Both the position numbers and the translations under genes were made by a program. A stretch of 64,000 nt of DNA from Embleya scabrispora (GTDB lineage: Bacteria; Actinomycetota; Actinomycetes; Streptomycetales; Streptomycetaceae). Under the pieces are notes generated by a model, which saw only the letters and a list, made by a program, of their open reading frames with translations, was not told where the DNA came from and did not search any database. The DNA is taken from positions 4,877,501 to 4,941,500 of the forward strand of contig NZ_MWQN01000001.1 of NCBI RefSeq assembly GCF_002024165.1, written 5' to 3'. Position 1 is the first letter of the stretch. Each line of letters begins with the position of its first letter. Below, one piece after another: positions 53,229 through 63,227 of the stretch.

Positions 53229-54002
53229 ATGAGCGGTGTAATGAAGCGAATGGCGATGATCTTCCGCGCGAAGGCCAACAAGGCCCTCGACAAGGCCGAG
53301 GATCCACGCGAGATGCTCGATTACTCGTACCAGAAGCAGCTCGAACTGCTGCAGAAGGTGCGTAGGGGTGTGGCCGATGTGGCGACCTCCCGCAAGCGGC
53401 TCGAATTGCAGATGACCGGTCTGCAGCAGCAGTCGGGCAAGCTCGAGGACCAGGGCCGCAAGGCGCTGGCGCTCGGTCGCGAGGATCTGGCCCGCGAGGC
53501 GCTGATGCGCCGCTCGGGTGTACAGCAGCAGATCTCGGACCTCGGCACCCAACACCAGAACCTCCAGGCGGAGGAGGAGAAGCTCGTCCTTGCCTCGCAG
53601 CGACTGCAGGCCAAGGTCGACGCCTTCCGCACCCGCAAGGAGACGATCAAGGCGACGTACACGGCGGCCGAGGCCCAGGCCCGGATCGGCGGCGCGGTCG
53701 CCGGGATCTCCGAGGAGATGGGCGACGTCGGGCTCGCGATCCAGCGGGCCGAGGACAAGACCGCGCAGATGCAGGCCCGTGCGGGCGCGATCGACGAGTT
53801 GCTCGCCTCGGGCGCTCTCGACGACCCGACCGGGATGGCGAAGGACGACATCACCGCCGAGCTGGAGCGTTTGTCCAGCACGTCGGATGTGGAACTGGAG
53901 CTGGAGCGGATGAAGGCCGAGTTGTCCGGAGGCACCCCGCCGCCGGCGATCGGCCCGGGTCAGCCCCGGCCGCGGTTCGACAAGCAGGGAGAAGGCACAT
54001 GA
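53229..54002 (+). CDS. pspA: PspA/IM30 family envelope-stress protein
   Basis: 257 residues, mostly one long coiled coil. Start MSGVMKRMAMIFRAKANKALDKAEDPREMLDYSYQKQLELLQKVRRGVADVATSRKRLE is the canonical PspA/Vipp1 N-terminal helix, and the coil continues to about residue 190. Members form membrane-bound scaffolds that protect the membrane. The C-terminal 30 residues are Gly/Pro-rich. ATG 53229 just after a GA-rich stretch. Followed by pspAA with a 4-bp overlap. Confidence 0.92.
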   Translation: MSGVMKRMAMIFRAKANKALDKAEDPREMLDYSYQKQLELLQKVRRGVADVATSRKRLELQMTGLQQQSGKLEDQGRKALALGREDLAREALMRRSGVQQQISDLGTQHQNLQAEEEKLVLASQRLQAKVDAFRTRKETIKATYTAAEAQARIGGAVAGISEEMGDVGLAIQRAEDKTAQMQARAGAIDELLASGALDDPTGMAKDDITAELERLSSTSDVELELERMKAELSGGTPPPAIGPGQPRPRFDKQGEGT

Positions 54003-54277
54003 TCGTGCGGATCGTGGGTGAGGGCCAGCTCGACGTCGCGGAGGAGCATCTCGATGCGCTCAACCGGCTCGACGACGAGCTTCGGGTCGCGATCGAGGGC
54101 GGCGACGACGCCGCCTTCCGCGCGGGGCTGACGGCGCTTTTGTCCAGGGTCCGCGAACTCGGCGCTCCGGTGCCGGACGACGCGATCGTGCCCTCCGACC
54201 TGCTGTTGCCGGCGGAGGACGCGCATGTGGACGAGGTCAGGAAGATGTTGAGTGCGGACGGCCTGATCCCGGGCTGA
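53999..54277 (+). CDS. pspAA: PspA-associated protein PspAA
   Basis: 92 residues, MIVRIVGEGQLDVAEEHLDALNRLDDELRVAIEGGDDAAFRAGLTALLSRVRELGAP...LLPAEDAHVDEVRKMLSADGLIPG. The DVAEEHLDALNRLDDELR block and length match PspAA, a partner of PspA in actinomycetes. Starts with ATG inside the pspA stop (ATGA). Probably binds PspA and controls its assembly. Confidence 0.9.
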   Translation: MIVRIVGEGQLDVAEEHLDALNRLDDELRVAIEGGDDAAFRAGLTALLSRVRELGAPVPDDAIVPSDLLLPAEDAHVDEVRKMLSADGLIPG

Positions 54278-54401
54278 CCAGACCATCGCTCTTCCGTGCT
54301 GCGTGTGGGCGGTGTGCCCCGGGGCTTCCGGGACACACCGCTCGCTCACGTGGGTACACCGCCCGCGCACGCCCGGCGACGGCCCGCGGCGGGTGGGCGC
54401 C

Positions 54402-55586
54402 CTACGGCAGGGCCAGCATGCGGTCCAGCGCGACCTTGGCGAACTTCTCGGTCTCCGCGTCCACCCGGATGCGGTTGACCACGGTGCCCTCGACCAGCGA
54501 CTCCAGGGTCCAGACCAGGTGCGGCAGGTCGATCCGGTTCATCGTCGAGCAGAAGCACACCGTCTTGTCGAGGAAGACGACCTGCTTGTCCGGATGCGCG
54601 GCGGCGACCCGGCGGACCAGGTTCAGCTCGGTGCCGATCGCCCACGCCGACCCCGGCTCGGCCGCGTCCAGCGTGTTGATGATGTATTCGGTCGAGCCCA
54701 CGTGATCGGCCGCGGTGACCACCTCGTGCCGGCACTCCGGGTGGACCAGCACGTTGACCCCGGGGATGCGCTCGCGCACCTCCTCGACGGAGCTCACGTC
54801 GAATCGGCCGTGCACCGAGCAGTGCCCGCGCCACAGGATCATCTTCGCCGCCCGCAGCTGTTCGACGGTGAGGCCGCCGTTCGGCTTGTGCGGGTTGTAC
54901 AGCACGCAGTCGTCGAGGCTCAGCCCCAGCTCCAGGACCGCGGTGTTGCGGCCGAGGTGCTGGTCGGGCAGGAACAGCACCTTCTCGCCCTGCTCGAAGG
55001 CCCAGTCCAGGGCCCGCCTGGCGTTGGAGGAGGTGCATATCGTGCCGCCGTTGCGGCCGGTGAACGCCTTGATGTCGGCCGAGGAGTTCATGTACGAGAC
55101 CGGCACGGTCACGTCCGCGATGCCCGCCTCGGCGAGCACGTCCCAGCACTCCTCGACCTGCTCCGAGGTGGCCATGTCGGCCATCGAGCAGCCCGCGGCC
55201 AGGTCCGGCAGGATCACCTGCTGGTCGTCGGAGGTGAGGATGTCCGCGCTCTCGGCCATGAAGTGCACACCGCAGAAGACGATGTACGGCGCGTCGGGTC
55301 GGGCCGCCGCCTCGCGCGCGAGCTTGAACGAGTCGCCGGTCACGTCGGCGAACTCGATCACCTCGTCGCGCTGGTAGTGGTGACCCAGGATGAAGACCTT
55401 GTCGCCGAGCTTCTCCTTGGCCGCGCGCGCCCGGGCCACCAGGTTCGGGTCGGAGGGCGAGGGAAGGTCGCCGGGACACTCGACGCCGCGTTCGCTGCGC
55501 GCGTCGGCGGCGCGCCCGAGCATCAGCAGGGCGAGCGGCGTCGGCCGCACCCCCGGCGGCAGGTCCAGATCGTGTGTCGCGGTCAC
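54402..55586 (-). CDS. nadA: Quinolinate synthase
   Basis: 394 residues. Condenses iminoaspartate with dihydroxyacetone phosphate in NAD synthesis, using a [4Fe-4S] cluster. The three cluster cysteines lie in YIVFCGVHFMAESADI, RGHCSVHGRF and VCFCSTMNRIDL. Other blocks: ILGHHYQRDEVIEFADVTGDSF, PDLAAGCSMADM, PVSYMNSSADIKAFTGRNGGTICTSSNA. GTG 55586 follows AGAGG at about 9 nt; the in-frame GTG at 55595 lacks spacing. It is divergent from hesB across an AT-richer 195-bp gap. Confidence 0.95.
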   Translation of the reverse strand: MTATHDLDLPPGVRPTPLALLMLGRAADARSERGVECPGDLPSPSDPNLVARARAAKEKLGDKVFILGHHYQRDEVIEFADVTGDSFKLAREAAARPDAPYIVFCGVHFMAESADILTSDDQQVILPDLAAGCSMADMATSEQVEECWDVLAEAGIADVTVPVSYMNSSADIKAFTGRNGGTICTSSNARRALDWAFEQGEKVLFLPDQHLGRNTAVLELGLSLDDCVLYNPHKPNGGLTVEQLRAAKMILWRGHCSVHGRFDVSSVEEVRERIPGVNVLVHPECRHEVVTAADHVGSTEYIINTLDAAEPGSAWAIGTELNLVRRVAAAHPDKQVVFLDKTVCFCSTMNRIDLPHLVWTLESLVEGTVVNRIRVDAETEKFAKVALDRMLALP

Positions 55587-55781
55587 TGCGCGCACCTCTT
55601 TTCGTCTACTTGACGTTAATCATCTTATCCTGTTCATGTCAGGTTGACGAGAGTGGGGGTGTGCGACCATGAGTAAAACGCGAGGGCCCGAAGCATGATG
55701 TGGGAATAGGGCCGAGCCACCATCGGTTGCCGACGGTGGAAGTGGCGTACGAATGTCGAACCACCACGTGGGAGCTTGCAG

Positions 55782-56135
55782 ATGACTGTCCAGGACGAGA
55801 CCACCAAGACCGGTGGCATCCTCCTCAGCGATGAGGCGGCGGCCAAGGTCAAGACTCTGCTGGAGCAAGAGGGTCGCGACGATCTCGCGCTGCGCGTGGC
55901 CGTCCAGCCCGGCGGTTGTTCCGGCATGCGGTACCAGCTGTTCTTCGACGAGCGCTCGCTCGACGGCGATGTCGTGGCCGACTTCAACGGCGTCTCCGTG
56001 GTCACGGACCGGATGAGCTCGCCCTACCTGAGCGGCGCAACGATCGACTTCGTCGACACCATCGAGAAGCAGGGCTTCACGATCGACAACCCGAACGCGG
56101 CCGGCTCGTGCGCGTGCGGCGACTCGTTCCACTGA
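55782..56135 (+). CDS. A-type Fe-S cluster insertion protein (HesB/IscA/ErpA family)
   Basis: 117 residues. Contains the three conserved cysteines: AVQPGGCSGMRYQLFF and GSCACGDSFH at the C-terminus, the A-type carrier pattern. It delivers iron-sulfur clusters to enzymes, such as the neighbouring NadA and LipA. ATG 55782 has GGGAG 7 nt upstream. A terminator follows at 56163-56198. Confidence 0.92.
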   Translation: MTVQDETTKTGGILLSDEAAAKVKTLLEQEGRDDLALRVAVQPGGCSGMRYQLFFDERSLDGDVVADFNGVSVVTDRMSSPYLSGATIDFVDTIEKQGFTIDNPNAAGSCACGDSFH

Positions 56136-56162
56136 TCCCCGTCGGGACACGTCCCGAACTTT

Positions 56163-56198
56163 GACGCCGCGCCGGCCCGCAGGGGCCGGCGCGGCGTC
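56163..56198 (+). terminator. Terminator after the hesB-type gene
   Basis: 16-bp stem GACGCCGCGCCGGCCC (56163-56178) with its complement at 56183-56198 around a 4-nt loop. Confidence 0.75.
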
Positions 56199-56226
56199 GT
56201 CGTATGGGGGTTCGGGGAGGGTGCGG

Positions 56227-56874
56227 TCAGCCGGCGGTTAAGGGGTTGCCGCCGGGCGTGACGGTCGCGCCGGTCTCGGCGTCGACGAGCCGGCGGGCGC
56301 CCAGCGGTGTGGGAAGCATCACGTCGGCTTTGTTCTCGACGGCCATGTCGGTGCATACGTCGCCGATCCGGGTCACCTCCACCCGGACGGCCACCGCGTC
56401 GGCCGTATCGCTCGTGACCACCAGGCGGTCGGTCTCGCATTGGCCGCCCCACGACCACGCGGTCAGGGTGCGGCCGTCGGGGGCCACCGTGTAGCGGCTG
56501 AAGCGGGTGTTCGGCTGGGCCGGGTGGTAGGTGTGCGGAGCGGCCCCGGGCAGCCTGGGGGAGGACGTCGAGGTGTCGGGACCCGCGCCGTTGTCGGTGG
56601 CGGGTGCGCCGGGTCGGGCCTGGGCGGCATCGCTCGGGGAGGCGGGCGGGGCACCGCTCGCCGCGCCGCCGGGAGCGGCCGGTTCGATCTGCGCCGGTGC
56701 GCTCGGGTCGGCGGCGTTCGAACGGGGTGATCCCTCGTCGCCGTCGCCCTGCAGCGCCCAGGCGCCGCCGCCGATGCCGAGCACCCCGACGATCGCCAGG
56801 ACGGTCATCAACGGGCGCCGGCGCGCGGAAGGTTCGGGTCGGATGCGGTCATCGGGCTCGCCGTGGATACGCAT
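56227..56874 (-). CDS. Membrane-anchored hypothetical protein
   Basis: 215 residues. Short basic cytoplasmic tail, one membrane helix (LMTVLAIVGVLGIGGGAWAL), then a long Ala/Pro/Ser linker and a C-terminal domain of about 110 residues with two cysteines (GGQCETDRLVV and RIGDVCTDMAV) that may form a disulfide. No family recognised. Located between hesB and the kinase gene in the Streptomyces-type order. ATG 56874. Confidence 0.65.
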   Translation of the reverse strand: MRIHGEPDDRIRPEPSARRRPLMTVLAIVGVLGIGGGAWALQGDGDEGSPRSNAADPSAPAQIEPAAPGGAASGAPPASPSDAAQARPGAPATDNGAGPDTSTSSPRLPGAAPHTYHPAQPNTRFSRYTVAPDGRTLTAWSWGGQCETDRLVVTSDTADAVAVRVEVTRIGDVCTDMAVENKADVMLPTPLGARRLVDAETGATVTPGGNPLTAG

Positions 56875-56931
56875 GGCCCTTGGACGCGCCCGCCGCCGGG
56901 GCGGTTCCCGAGGCGGGGCGGCCCGGGGCGG

Positions 56932-57153
56932 TCAGTCGCCGTACTCGGACATGCCCGCCACGAGGGTCGCGCCGTGCGCGGGCACGTCGGTGGCGGGGGC
57001 GTGCGAGCCGGCGGGTGCCGCCTTGGCCGGCGTGCGCTCCGGGCCGGGCGTGGTCCACGACGCATCGATGTGACGGCAGTCGCCGCGCAGGTCGTCGAGC
57101 GTCTCGGGCTCGGCCTGGGACGGCATCGCGGGCATCACGGGCATCGGGGACAT
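56932..57153 (-). CDS. Small hypothetical protein with Met/Pro-rich N-terminus
   Basis: 73 residues, MSPMPVMPAMPSQAEPETLDDLRGDCRHIDASWTTPGPER...GATLVAGMSEYGD. Acidic and low-complexity at the start, no known domain. Support: an ATG with a GAGGAGTCAGGGA purine-rich stretch upstream, and a gene-sized gap otherwise empty. Function unknown. Confidence 0.5.
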   Translation of the reverse strand: MSPMPVMPAMPSQAEPETLDDLRGDCRHIDASWTTPGPERTPAKAAPAGSHAPATDVPAHGATLVAGMSEYGD

Positions 57154-57216
57154 TCCCTGACTCCTCGACTTGACTGATCATTGGGGGATTTCCAGCCTAG
57201 TTCGCACGGAGCGTGA

Positions 57217-58317
<1,101 letters not shown>

Positions 58318-58334
58318 CGCGATGGCCGGCCCTC

Positions 58335-58372
58335 GGGCGCCGGCCGGGCCCGTTTCGGCCCGACCGGCGCCC
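58335..58372. terminator. Hairpin between the kinase and NifS-TusA genes
   Basis: GGGCGCCGGCCGGGCC (58335-58350) pairs with GGCCCGACCGGCGCCC (58357-58372), one mismatch, 6-nt loop, between convergent genes. Confidence 0.6.
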
Positions 58373-58391
58373 CAGGTCGTCGCGGCACGGA

Positions 58392-59792
58392 TCAGGAACG
58401 GCGCCGGACCACGTACGCGCTGCCGCGCTCGCGGGGTTCGGCGCGAACGAACTCGTGGCCGGTCATCTCGCACCAGGCCGGGATGTCCAGCGCCGACGCC
58501 TCGTCGTCGGAGAGCACGACGACCGCCGTGCCCTCCTCGACGTCGAGGATGCGCTTGGCCAGTTCGATCACCGGGATCGGACAGCGCCGGCCCAGCGCGT
58601 CGACCACCACACCCTCCTCGGCGGCGGCCGCGACCGGCGCCGCCGGCGGCTGCGCGACTCCCGCGCGCAGCCGGGCGACCAGGCCCGGGAGCAGCGCCAG
58701 GAAACGGTCCACCTCGGCCTCGGCCGTGCCGCGCGGCAGCGAGACGCGGATGTTGCCCTGGGACAACACGCCCATCGCCTCCAGGACATGACTGGGCGTC
58801 AGCGTCGAGGACGTGCACGAGGACCCCGAGGACACCGCGAACCCCGCCCGGTCCAACTCGGCCAGCAGCACCTCGCCGTCCACGAACAGGCAGGAGAACG
58901 TGACGATGTGCGGGAGCCGCTCGATCGGGTCGCCGACCACCTCGACGTCGGGGATCGTCTCGCGGACCCGGGCGCGGATCCGGTCGACCAGCCCGGACAG
59001 GCGCGCGTCCTCCTCCGCCGACTCGGTGCTCGCCGCACCCAGCGCGACCGCGGCCGCCACGATCGCCGGCACGTTCTCGAAGCCGGGCACCCGCCGCGCC
59101 TCGCGCTCGTCGTAGGGCAGCGCCGACACGTAGCGGGTGCCCTTGCGCACCACGAGCAGACCGACCCCGGCCGGGCCGCCCCACTTGTGCGCGCTCGCGG
59201 TCAGCACCGACCACCCGTCCGGGACCGGCAGTCGGCCCACCGACTGCGCGGCGTCCACGAGCAGCGGCACACCCGCCGCCCGACACGCCGCCGCCACCTC
59301 GGCGATCGGCTGTACCGTGCCCACCTCGTGGTTGGCGCTCTGCACACACGCGAGCGCGGTATCCGAACGAAGCGCCGAGGCGAACGCCGACACGTCGAGG
59401 CGGCCCGTACGGTCCACCCCCGTCCGGGTGATTTCCGCGGTCGTTCCGCGCTGCTCCGAACGGGCCGCGTGAGTGTCCGCGGTGTGCAGTACAGAGGAGT
59501 GTTCGACCGCGCCGAGCACCAGATGGGCACCGACCCGGCGGCGTCCGGCGAGCACGCCGAGCATGCCCAACTGGACCGCCTGTGTCCCGGATGTGGTGAA
59601 TGACACTTCATCAGGTCGGGTGCCGAGCACCGACGCCACCGTCTCCCGCGCGGCGTCGAGCAGCATCCGCGCCCGTCGGCCGTCGTGATAGCCGCGCGCG
59701 GGGTCGCCCCAGCCCTCGTCGAGCGTGCTCAGGAACGCCGCTTTCGCGGCCGGGTGCAGTGGTTCGGTGGAGGCCGCGTCGAAATACGCCAT
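58392..59792 (-). CDS. Cysteine desulfurase fused to a TusA-like sulfur carrier domain
   Basis: 466 residues. Residues 1-375 are a NifS-type PLP enzyme: MAYFDAASTEPLHPAAK, SFTTSGTQAVQLGML, CVQSANHEVGTVQPIAEV, VDAAQSVGRLPV, SAHKWGGPAGVG (PLP lysine) and SSGSSCTSSTLTPSHVLEAMG (persulfide cysteine). Residues 390-466 are a TusA-like domain with RRCPIPVIELAKRI (CPxP). A single chain could thus pass sulfur from cysteine to its own carrier cysteine, for Fe-S or thio-cofactor assembly. ATG 59792 starts the conserved region; a longer frame upstream is unlikely. Divergent from ctaC. Confidence 0.9.
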   Translation of the reverse strand: MAYFDAASTEPLHPAAKAAFLSTLDEGWGDPARGYHDGRRARMLLDAARETVASVLGTRPDEVSFTTSGTQAVQLGMLGVLAGRRRVGAHLVLGAVEHSSVLHTADTHAARSEQRGTTAEITRTGVDRTGRLDVSAFASALRSDTALACVQSANHEVGTVQPIAEVAAACRAAGVPLLVDAAQSVGRLPVPDGWSVLTASAHKWGGPAGVGLLVVRKGTRYVSALPYDEREARRVPGFENVPAIVAAAVALGAASTESAEEDARLSGLVDRIRARVRETIPDVEVVGDPIERLPHIVTFSCLFVDGEVLLAELDRAGFAVSSGSSCTSSTLTPSHVLEAMGVLSQGNIRVSLPRGTAEAEVDRFLALLPGLVARLRAGVAQPPAAPVAAAAEEGVVVDALGRRCPIPVIELAKRILDVEEGTAVVVLSDDEASALDIPAWCEMTGHEFVRAEPRERGSAYVVRRRS

Positions 59793-60027
59793 GGGTCGGA
59801 CCGTAGCCAATAACCGAATCCCGGACGCGTTCGGGCCGTTCGCCCGAACGGACGCACCGTCACATCTACCCGGCCCGCCACACCAGACCTCCGCGCGCGA
59901 CCCGAATAGGGCTGGAGTAGGGTTTGGCCCGCAGAAACATCCATACCTGTCCGCGCAACGGGTCGTCAGGGAAGAAAAGTTCCCCACCCCGACTCGCGCG
60001 CGGGCGAGACATTCGGGAAGGCGCTAC

Positions 60028-60891
60028 GTGAGTCCCTACGGCTCCGACCGCTCGCCGCGGCGCTGGATGCGGCGCAGGGTGCCGCAGCTGCTGGCTCTGG
60101 GCCTCGTCACCGCGACCGCCACCGGCTGCTCCGTCGATTCCAAGGACCTGCCGAGACTCGGCCTGCCCAACCCTGTCACCGAGCAGGGTCCGCGAGTCCT
60201 GTCGCTCTGGCAGGGCGCCTGGATTGCAGCGCTGATCGTCGGGGCCGTGGTGTGGGGGCTCATCCTGTGGAGCGTCGCGTTCCACCGCCGGTCGCGCACC
60301 AAGATCGAGATCCCGCCGCAGACGCGATACAACCTCCCCATCGAGGTGCTGTACACGGTCATCCCCGGCATCATGATCGCGGTCTTCTTCTACTTCACCG
60401 CGCGTGACGAGACCAAGCTCGAAGAGCTCTCCAAGAACCCCGACAACGTGATCAACGTGGTCGGCGTGCAGTGGAGCTGGTCCTTCAACTACAAGGGCGA
60501 CCCCGCCGACGGCACGGTCGACGTCTACGAGCAGGGCACGCCCGGCAAGAGGCCGACGCTCTACCTGCCCGTCAAGGAGTCGGTCCGGTTCGACCTCACG
60601 TCGCCGGACGTCATCCACTCGTTCTGGGTGCCGAACTTCCTGTACAAGAAGGACATCATCCCGGGCCGCACGAACAAGTTCGAGGTCGTTCCGACCAAGA
60701 AGGGCACCTACGGCGGCAAGTGCGCCGAACTGTGCGGTGTGGACCACTCGCGCATGCTCTTCGACGTGAAGATCGTGGACAAGGCCGACTACGTCCAGCA
60801 CCTCAAGGAGCTGGCCGCGAAGGGCCAGACCGGCGAGCTGCGCAGCAAGATCAACGAGCCGGCCCCCGTTGACGCGCACGGGAAGAAGTGA
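60028..60891 (+). CDS. ctaC: Cytochrome c oxidase subunit II
   Basis: 287 residues. Signal-lipobox: LALGLVTATATGCSVD, so the mature protein is lipid-anchored at the cysteine. Two membrane helices (AWIAALIVGAVVWGLILWSVAF and VIPGIMIAVFFYFTA), then the Cu-A cupredoxin domain with VVGVQWSWSFNY, PDVIHSFWVPNFLYKKDIIPGR and the binuclear copper site GKCAELCGVDHSRM (C, C, H, M). GTG 60028 follows GGAAGG at about 6 nt. First gene of the oxidase operon. Confidence 0.95.
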   Translation: MSPYGSDRSPRRWMRRRVPQLLALGLVTATATGCSVDSKDLPRLGLPNPVTEQGPRVLSLWQGAWIAALIVGAVVWGLILWSVAFHRRSRTKIEIPPQTRYNLPIEVLYTVIPGIMIAVFFYFTARDETKLEELSKNPDNVINVVGVQWSWSFNYKGDPADGTVDVYEQGTPGKRPTLYLPVKESVRFDLTSPDVIHSFWVPNFLYKKDIIPGRTNKFEVVPTKKGTYGGKCAELCGVDHSRMLFDVKIVDKADYVQHLKELAAKGQTGELRSKINEPAPVDAHGKK

Positions 60892-60894
60892 CGA

Positions 60895-62613
60895 GTGACA
60901 ATCCTCAGTGAGCCACAGACCGTGGCCCCGGACGGGCCACCCCCGATCCGCCGGAAGCAGCCCGGGAACATCGTCGTCAAGTGGATGACGACCACTGACC
61001 ACAAGACGATCGGGTCGATGTACCTGATCACCTCCTTCGTCTTCTTCTGCATCGGTGGTGTGCTCGCGCTGCTCATGCGCGCGGAGCTGGCTCGCCCCGG
61101 CACGCAGTTCATGTCGAACGAGCAGTTCAACCAGTCGTTCACGATGCACGGCACGATCATGCTGCTGATGTTCGCGACGCCGCTGTTCGCCGGCTTCACG
61201 AACTGGATCATGCCGCTGCAGATCGGCGCCCCCGACGTGGCGTTCCCGCGCCTGAACATGTTCGCCTACTGGCTGTACCTGTTCGGCTCGATCATCGCGG
61301 TGGCCGGCTTCATCACCCCGCAGGGTGCCGCCGACTTCGGGTGGTTCGCGTACGCGCCGCTGTCCGACGCGGTGCGGTCGCCGGGCATCGGCGGCGACAT
61401 GTGGATCATGGGTCTGGCGATGTCGGGCTTCGGCACCATCCTCGGTGCCGTCAACTTCATCACCACGATCATCTGCATGCGCGCGCCCGGTCTGACGATG
61501 TTCCGCATGTCGATCTTCTGCTGGAACGTCCTGCTGACCTCGGTGCTGGTCCTGATGGCGTTCCCGGTGCTCGCCGCCGCGCTGTTCGCGCTGGAGGCCG
61601 ACCGCAAGTTCGGCACACACGTCTTCGATCCGGCCAACGGCGGACCGATCCTGTGGCAGCACCTCTTCTGGTTCTTCGGCCATCCCGAGGTGTACATCAT
61701 CGCCCTGCCGTTCTTCGGCATCGTCTCGGAGATCATCCCGGTCTTCGCGCGCAAGCCGATGTTCGGTTACAAGAGCCTGATCGCCGCGACCATCTCGATC
61801 GCGGGCCTGTCGGTCACCGTGTGGGCGCACCACATGTTCCCGACCGGCGCGGTCATGCTGCCGTTCTTCTCCTTCATGACGTTCCTGATCGCCGTACCGA
61901 CCGGCGTGAAGTTCTTCAACTGGATCGGCACCATGTGGCGCGGCTCGTTGTCCTTCGAGACACCGATGTTGTGGACCGTCGGCTTCCTGGTCACCTTCGC
62001 CTTCGGTGGCCTCACCGGCGTCATCCTCGCCTCGCCGCCGCTGGACTTCCACGTCTCCGACACCTACTTCGTGGTGGCGCACTTCCACTACGTGGTGTTC
62101 GGCACCGTGGTGTTCGCGATGTTCGCGGGCTTCCACTTCTGGTGGCCCAAGTTCACCGGCAAGATGCTCGACGAGCGGCTGGGCAAGATCACCTTCTGGA
62201 CGCTGTTCATCGGCTTCCACACCACGTTCCTGGTACAGCACTGGCTGGGTGCCGAGGGCATGGCCCGCCGGTACGCGGACTACCTGGACGCGGACGGCTT
62301 CACCACGCTGAACACGATCTCGACCCTGGGCTCGTTCCTGCTGGGTCTGTCGATCCTGCCGTTCTTCTACAACATCTGGAAGACGCACAAGTACGGCAAG
62401 AAGATCACCGTGGACGACCCGTGGGGCTACGGCCGTTCGCTGGAGTGGGCGACCTCCTGCCCGCCGCCGCGGCACAACTTCACGAGCATTCCGCGGATCC
62501 GTTCCGAGGCGCCCGCGTTCGACCTCCACCACCCGGAGATCGCCGCGCTGGAGTACCTCACCGACGAGCGTTCCGAGGCATCGCCCGAGCTGGCGAAGGG
62601 AGCCGAGAAGTGA
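60895..62613 (+). CDS. ctaD: Cytochrome c oxidase subunit I
   Basis: 572 residues, 12 membrane helices. Contains the heme/copper ligands: [10 protein letters not shown] (low-spin heme His), [18 protein letters not shown] (Cu-B His and cross-linked Tyr), AHHMFPTG (Cu-B His pair) and [11 protein letters not shown] (heme a3/a His). Proton-pumping terminal oxidase of the plasma membrane. GTG 60895, only 3 bp after ctaC. Its stop overlaps ctaF (GTGA). Confidence 0.96.
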   Translation: MTILSEPQTVAPDGPPPIRRKQPGNIVVKWMTTTDHKTIGSMYLITSFVFFCIGGVLALLMRAELARPGTQFMSNEQFNQSFTMHGTIMLLMFATPLFAGFTNWIMPLQIGAPDVAFPRLNMFAYWLYLFGSIIAVAGFITPQGAADFGWFAYAPLSDAVRSPGIGGDMWIMGLAMSGFGTILGAVNFITTIICMRAPGLTMFRMSIFCWNVLLTSVLVLMAFPVLAAALFALEADRKFGTHVFDPANGGPILWQHLFWFFGHPEVYIIALPFFGIVSEIIPVFARKPMFGYKSLIAATISIAGLSVTVWAHHMFPTGAVMLPFFSFMTFLIAVPTGVKFFNWIGTMWRGSLSFETPMLWTVGFLVTFAFGGLTGVILASPPLDFHVSDTYFVVAHFHYVVFGTVVFAMFAGFHFWWPKFTGKMLDERLGKITFWTLFIGFHTTFLVQHWLGAEGMARRYADYLDADGFTTLNTISTLGSFLLGLSILPFFYNIWKTHKYGKKITVDDPWGYGRSLEWATSCPPPRHNFTSIPRIRSEAPAFDLHHPEIAALEYLTDERSEASPELAKGAEK

Positions 62614-63008
62614 AGTTCAACGGTGTCCTGTTCGCCGTCCTGGCCGTGTTCCTGCTGCCCGTGACGATCGTCTACTGGGTGCTCTCCGAGGACCCGACCG
62701 GTACCACCGCGCTGTCGCTGACCTTCGGCCTCGCGCTGATGATCGGGTTCTACCTGATCTTCACCGCCCGGCGGATGGACCTGCTCGCGCAGGACAACGA
62801 AGAGGGCGAGATCGCCGACGACGCCGGCGAGTTGGGCTTCTTCGCCCCGCACAGCTGGCAGCCGCTGATGCTCGCGCTCGGCTCGGCGCTGCTGTTCCTG
62901 GGCGTCATCTTCGGTTGGTGGCTGGCGATGTTCGCCGCGCCGATCGTCGCGATCGGCGTCTTCGGCTGGGTCTTCGAGTTCTACCGGGGCGCCGACCAGC
63001 GCTACTAG
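62610..63008 (+). CDS. ctaF: Cytochrome c oxidase subunit IV (actinobacterial type)
   Basis: 132 residues. Four membrane helices in two hairpins ([80 protein letters not shown]), the actinobacterial CtaF pattern. GTG 62610 overlaps the ctaD stop. A strong terminator follows at 63058-63095. Confidence 0.92.
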   Translation: MKFNGVLFAVLAVFLLPVTIVYWVLSEDPTGTTALSLTFGLALMIGFYLIFTARRMDLLAQDNEEGEIADDAGELGFFAPHSWQPLMLALGSALLFLGVIFGWWLAMFAAPIVAIGVFGWVFEFYRGADQRY

Positions 63009-63057
63009 GACCGCCGCCGCGGGCCACCGGTTCGCAACCAACGCAATACGGTTTCGC

Positions 63058-63095
63058 CACAAGGCCGATCATCCGAAAGGGTGATCGGCCTTGTG
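63058..63095 (+). terminator. Terminator of the oxidase operon
   Basis: 17-bp stem (CACAAGGCCGATCATCC with its complement, one mismatch) closed by a GAAA tetraloop; 63058-63074 and 63079-63095. Confidence 0.88.
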
Positions 63096-63227
63096 TGATA
63101 TCTACAAGGGACTCCGACACCCTCGAATGTCACCGATGTGTGACTGTTCGCCGGTTGTAGCAACCTCGACGGGGGGTCGATGCGTCAAATGGGCGCAAGG
63201 GAGTACCAGGACGAGGGAGGAACACGC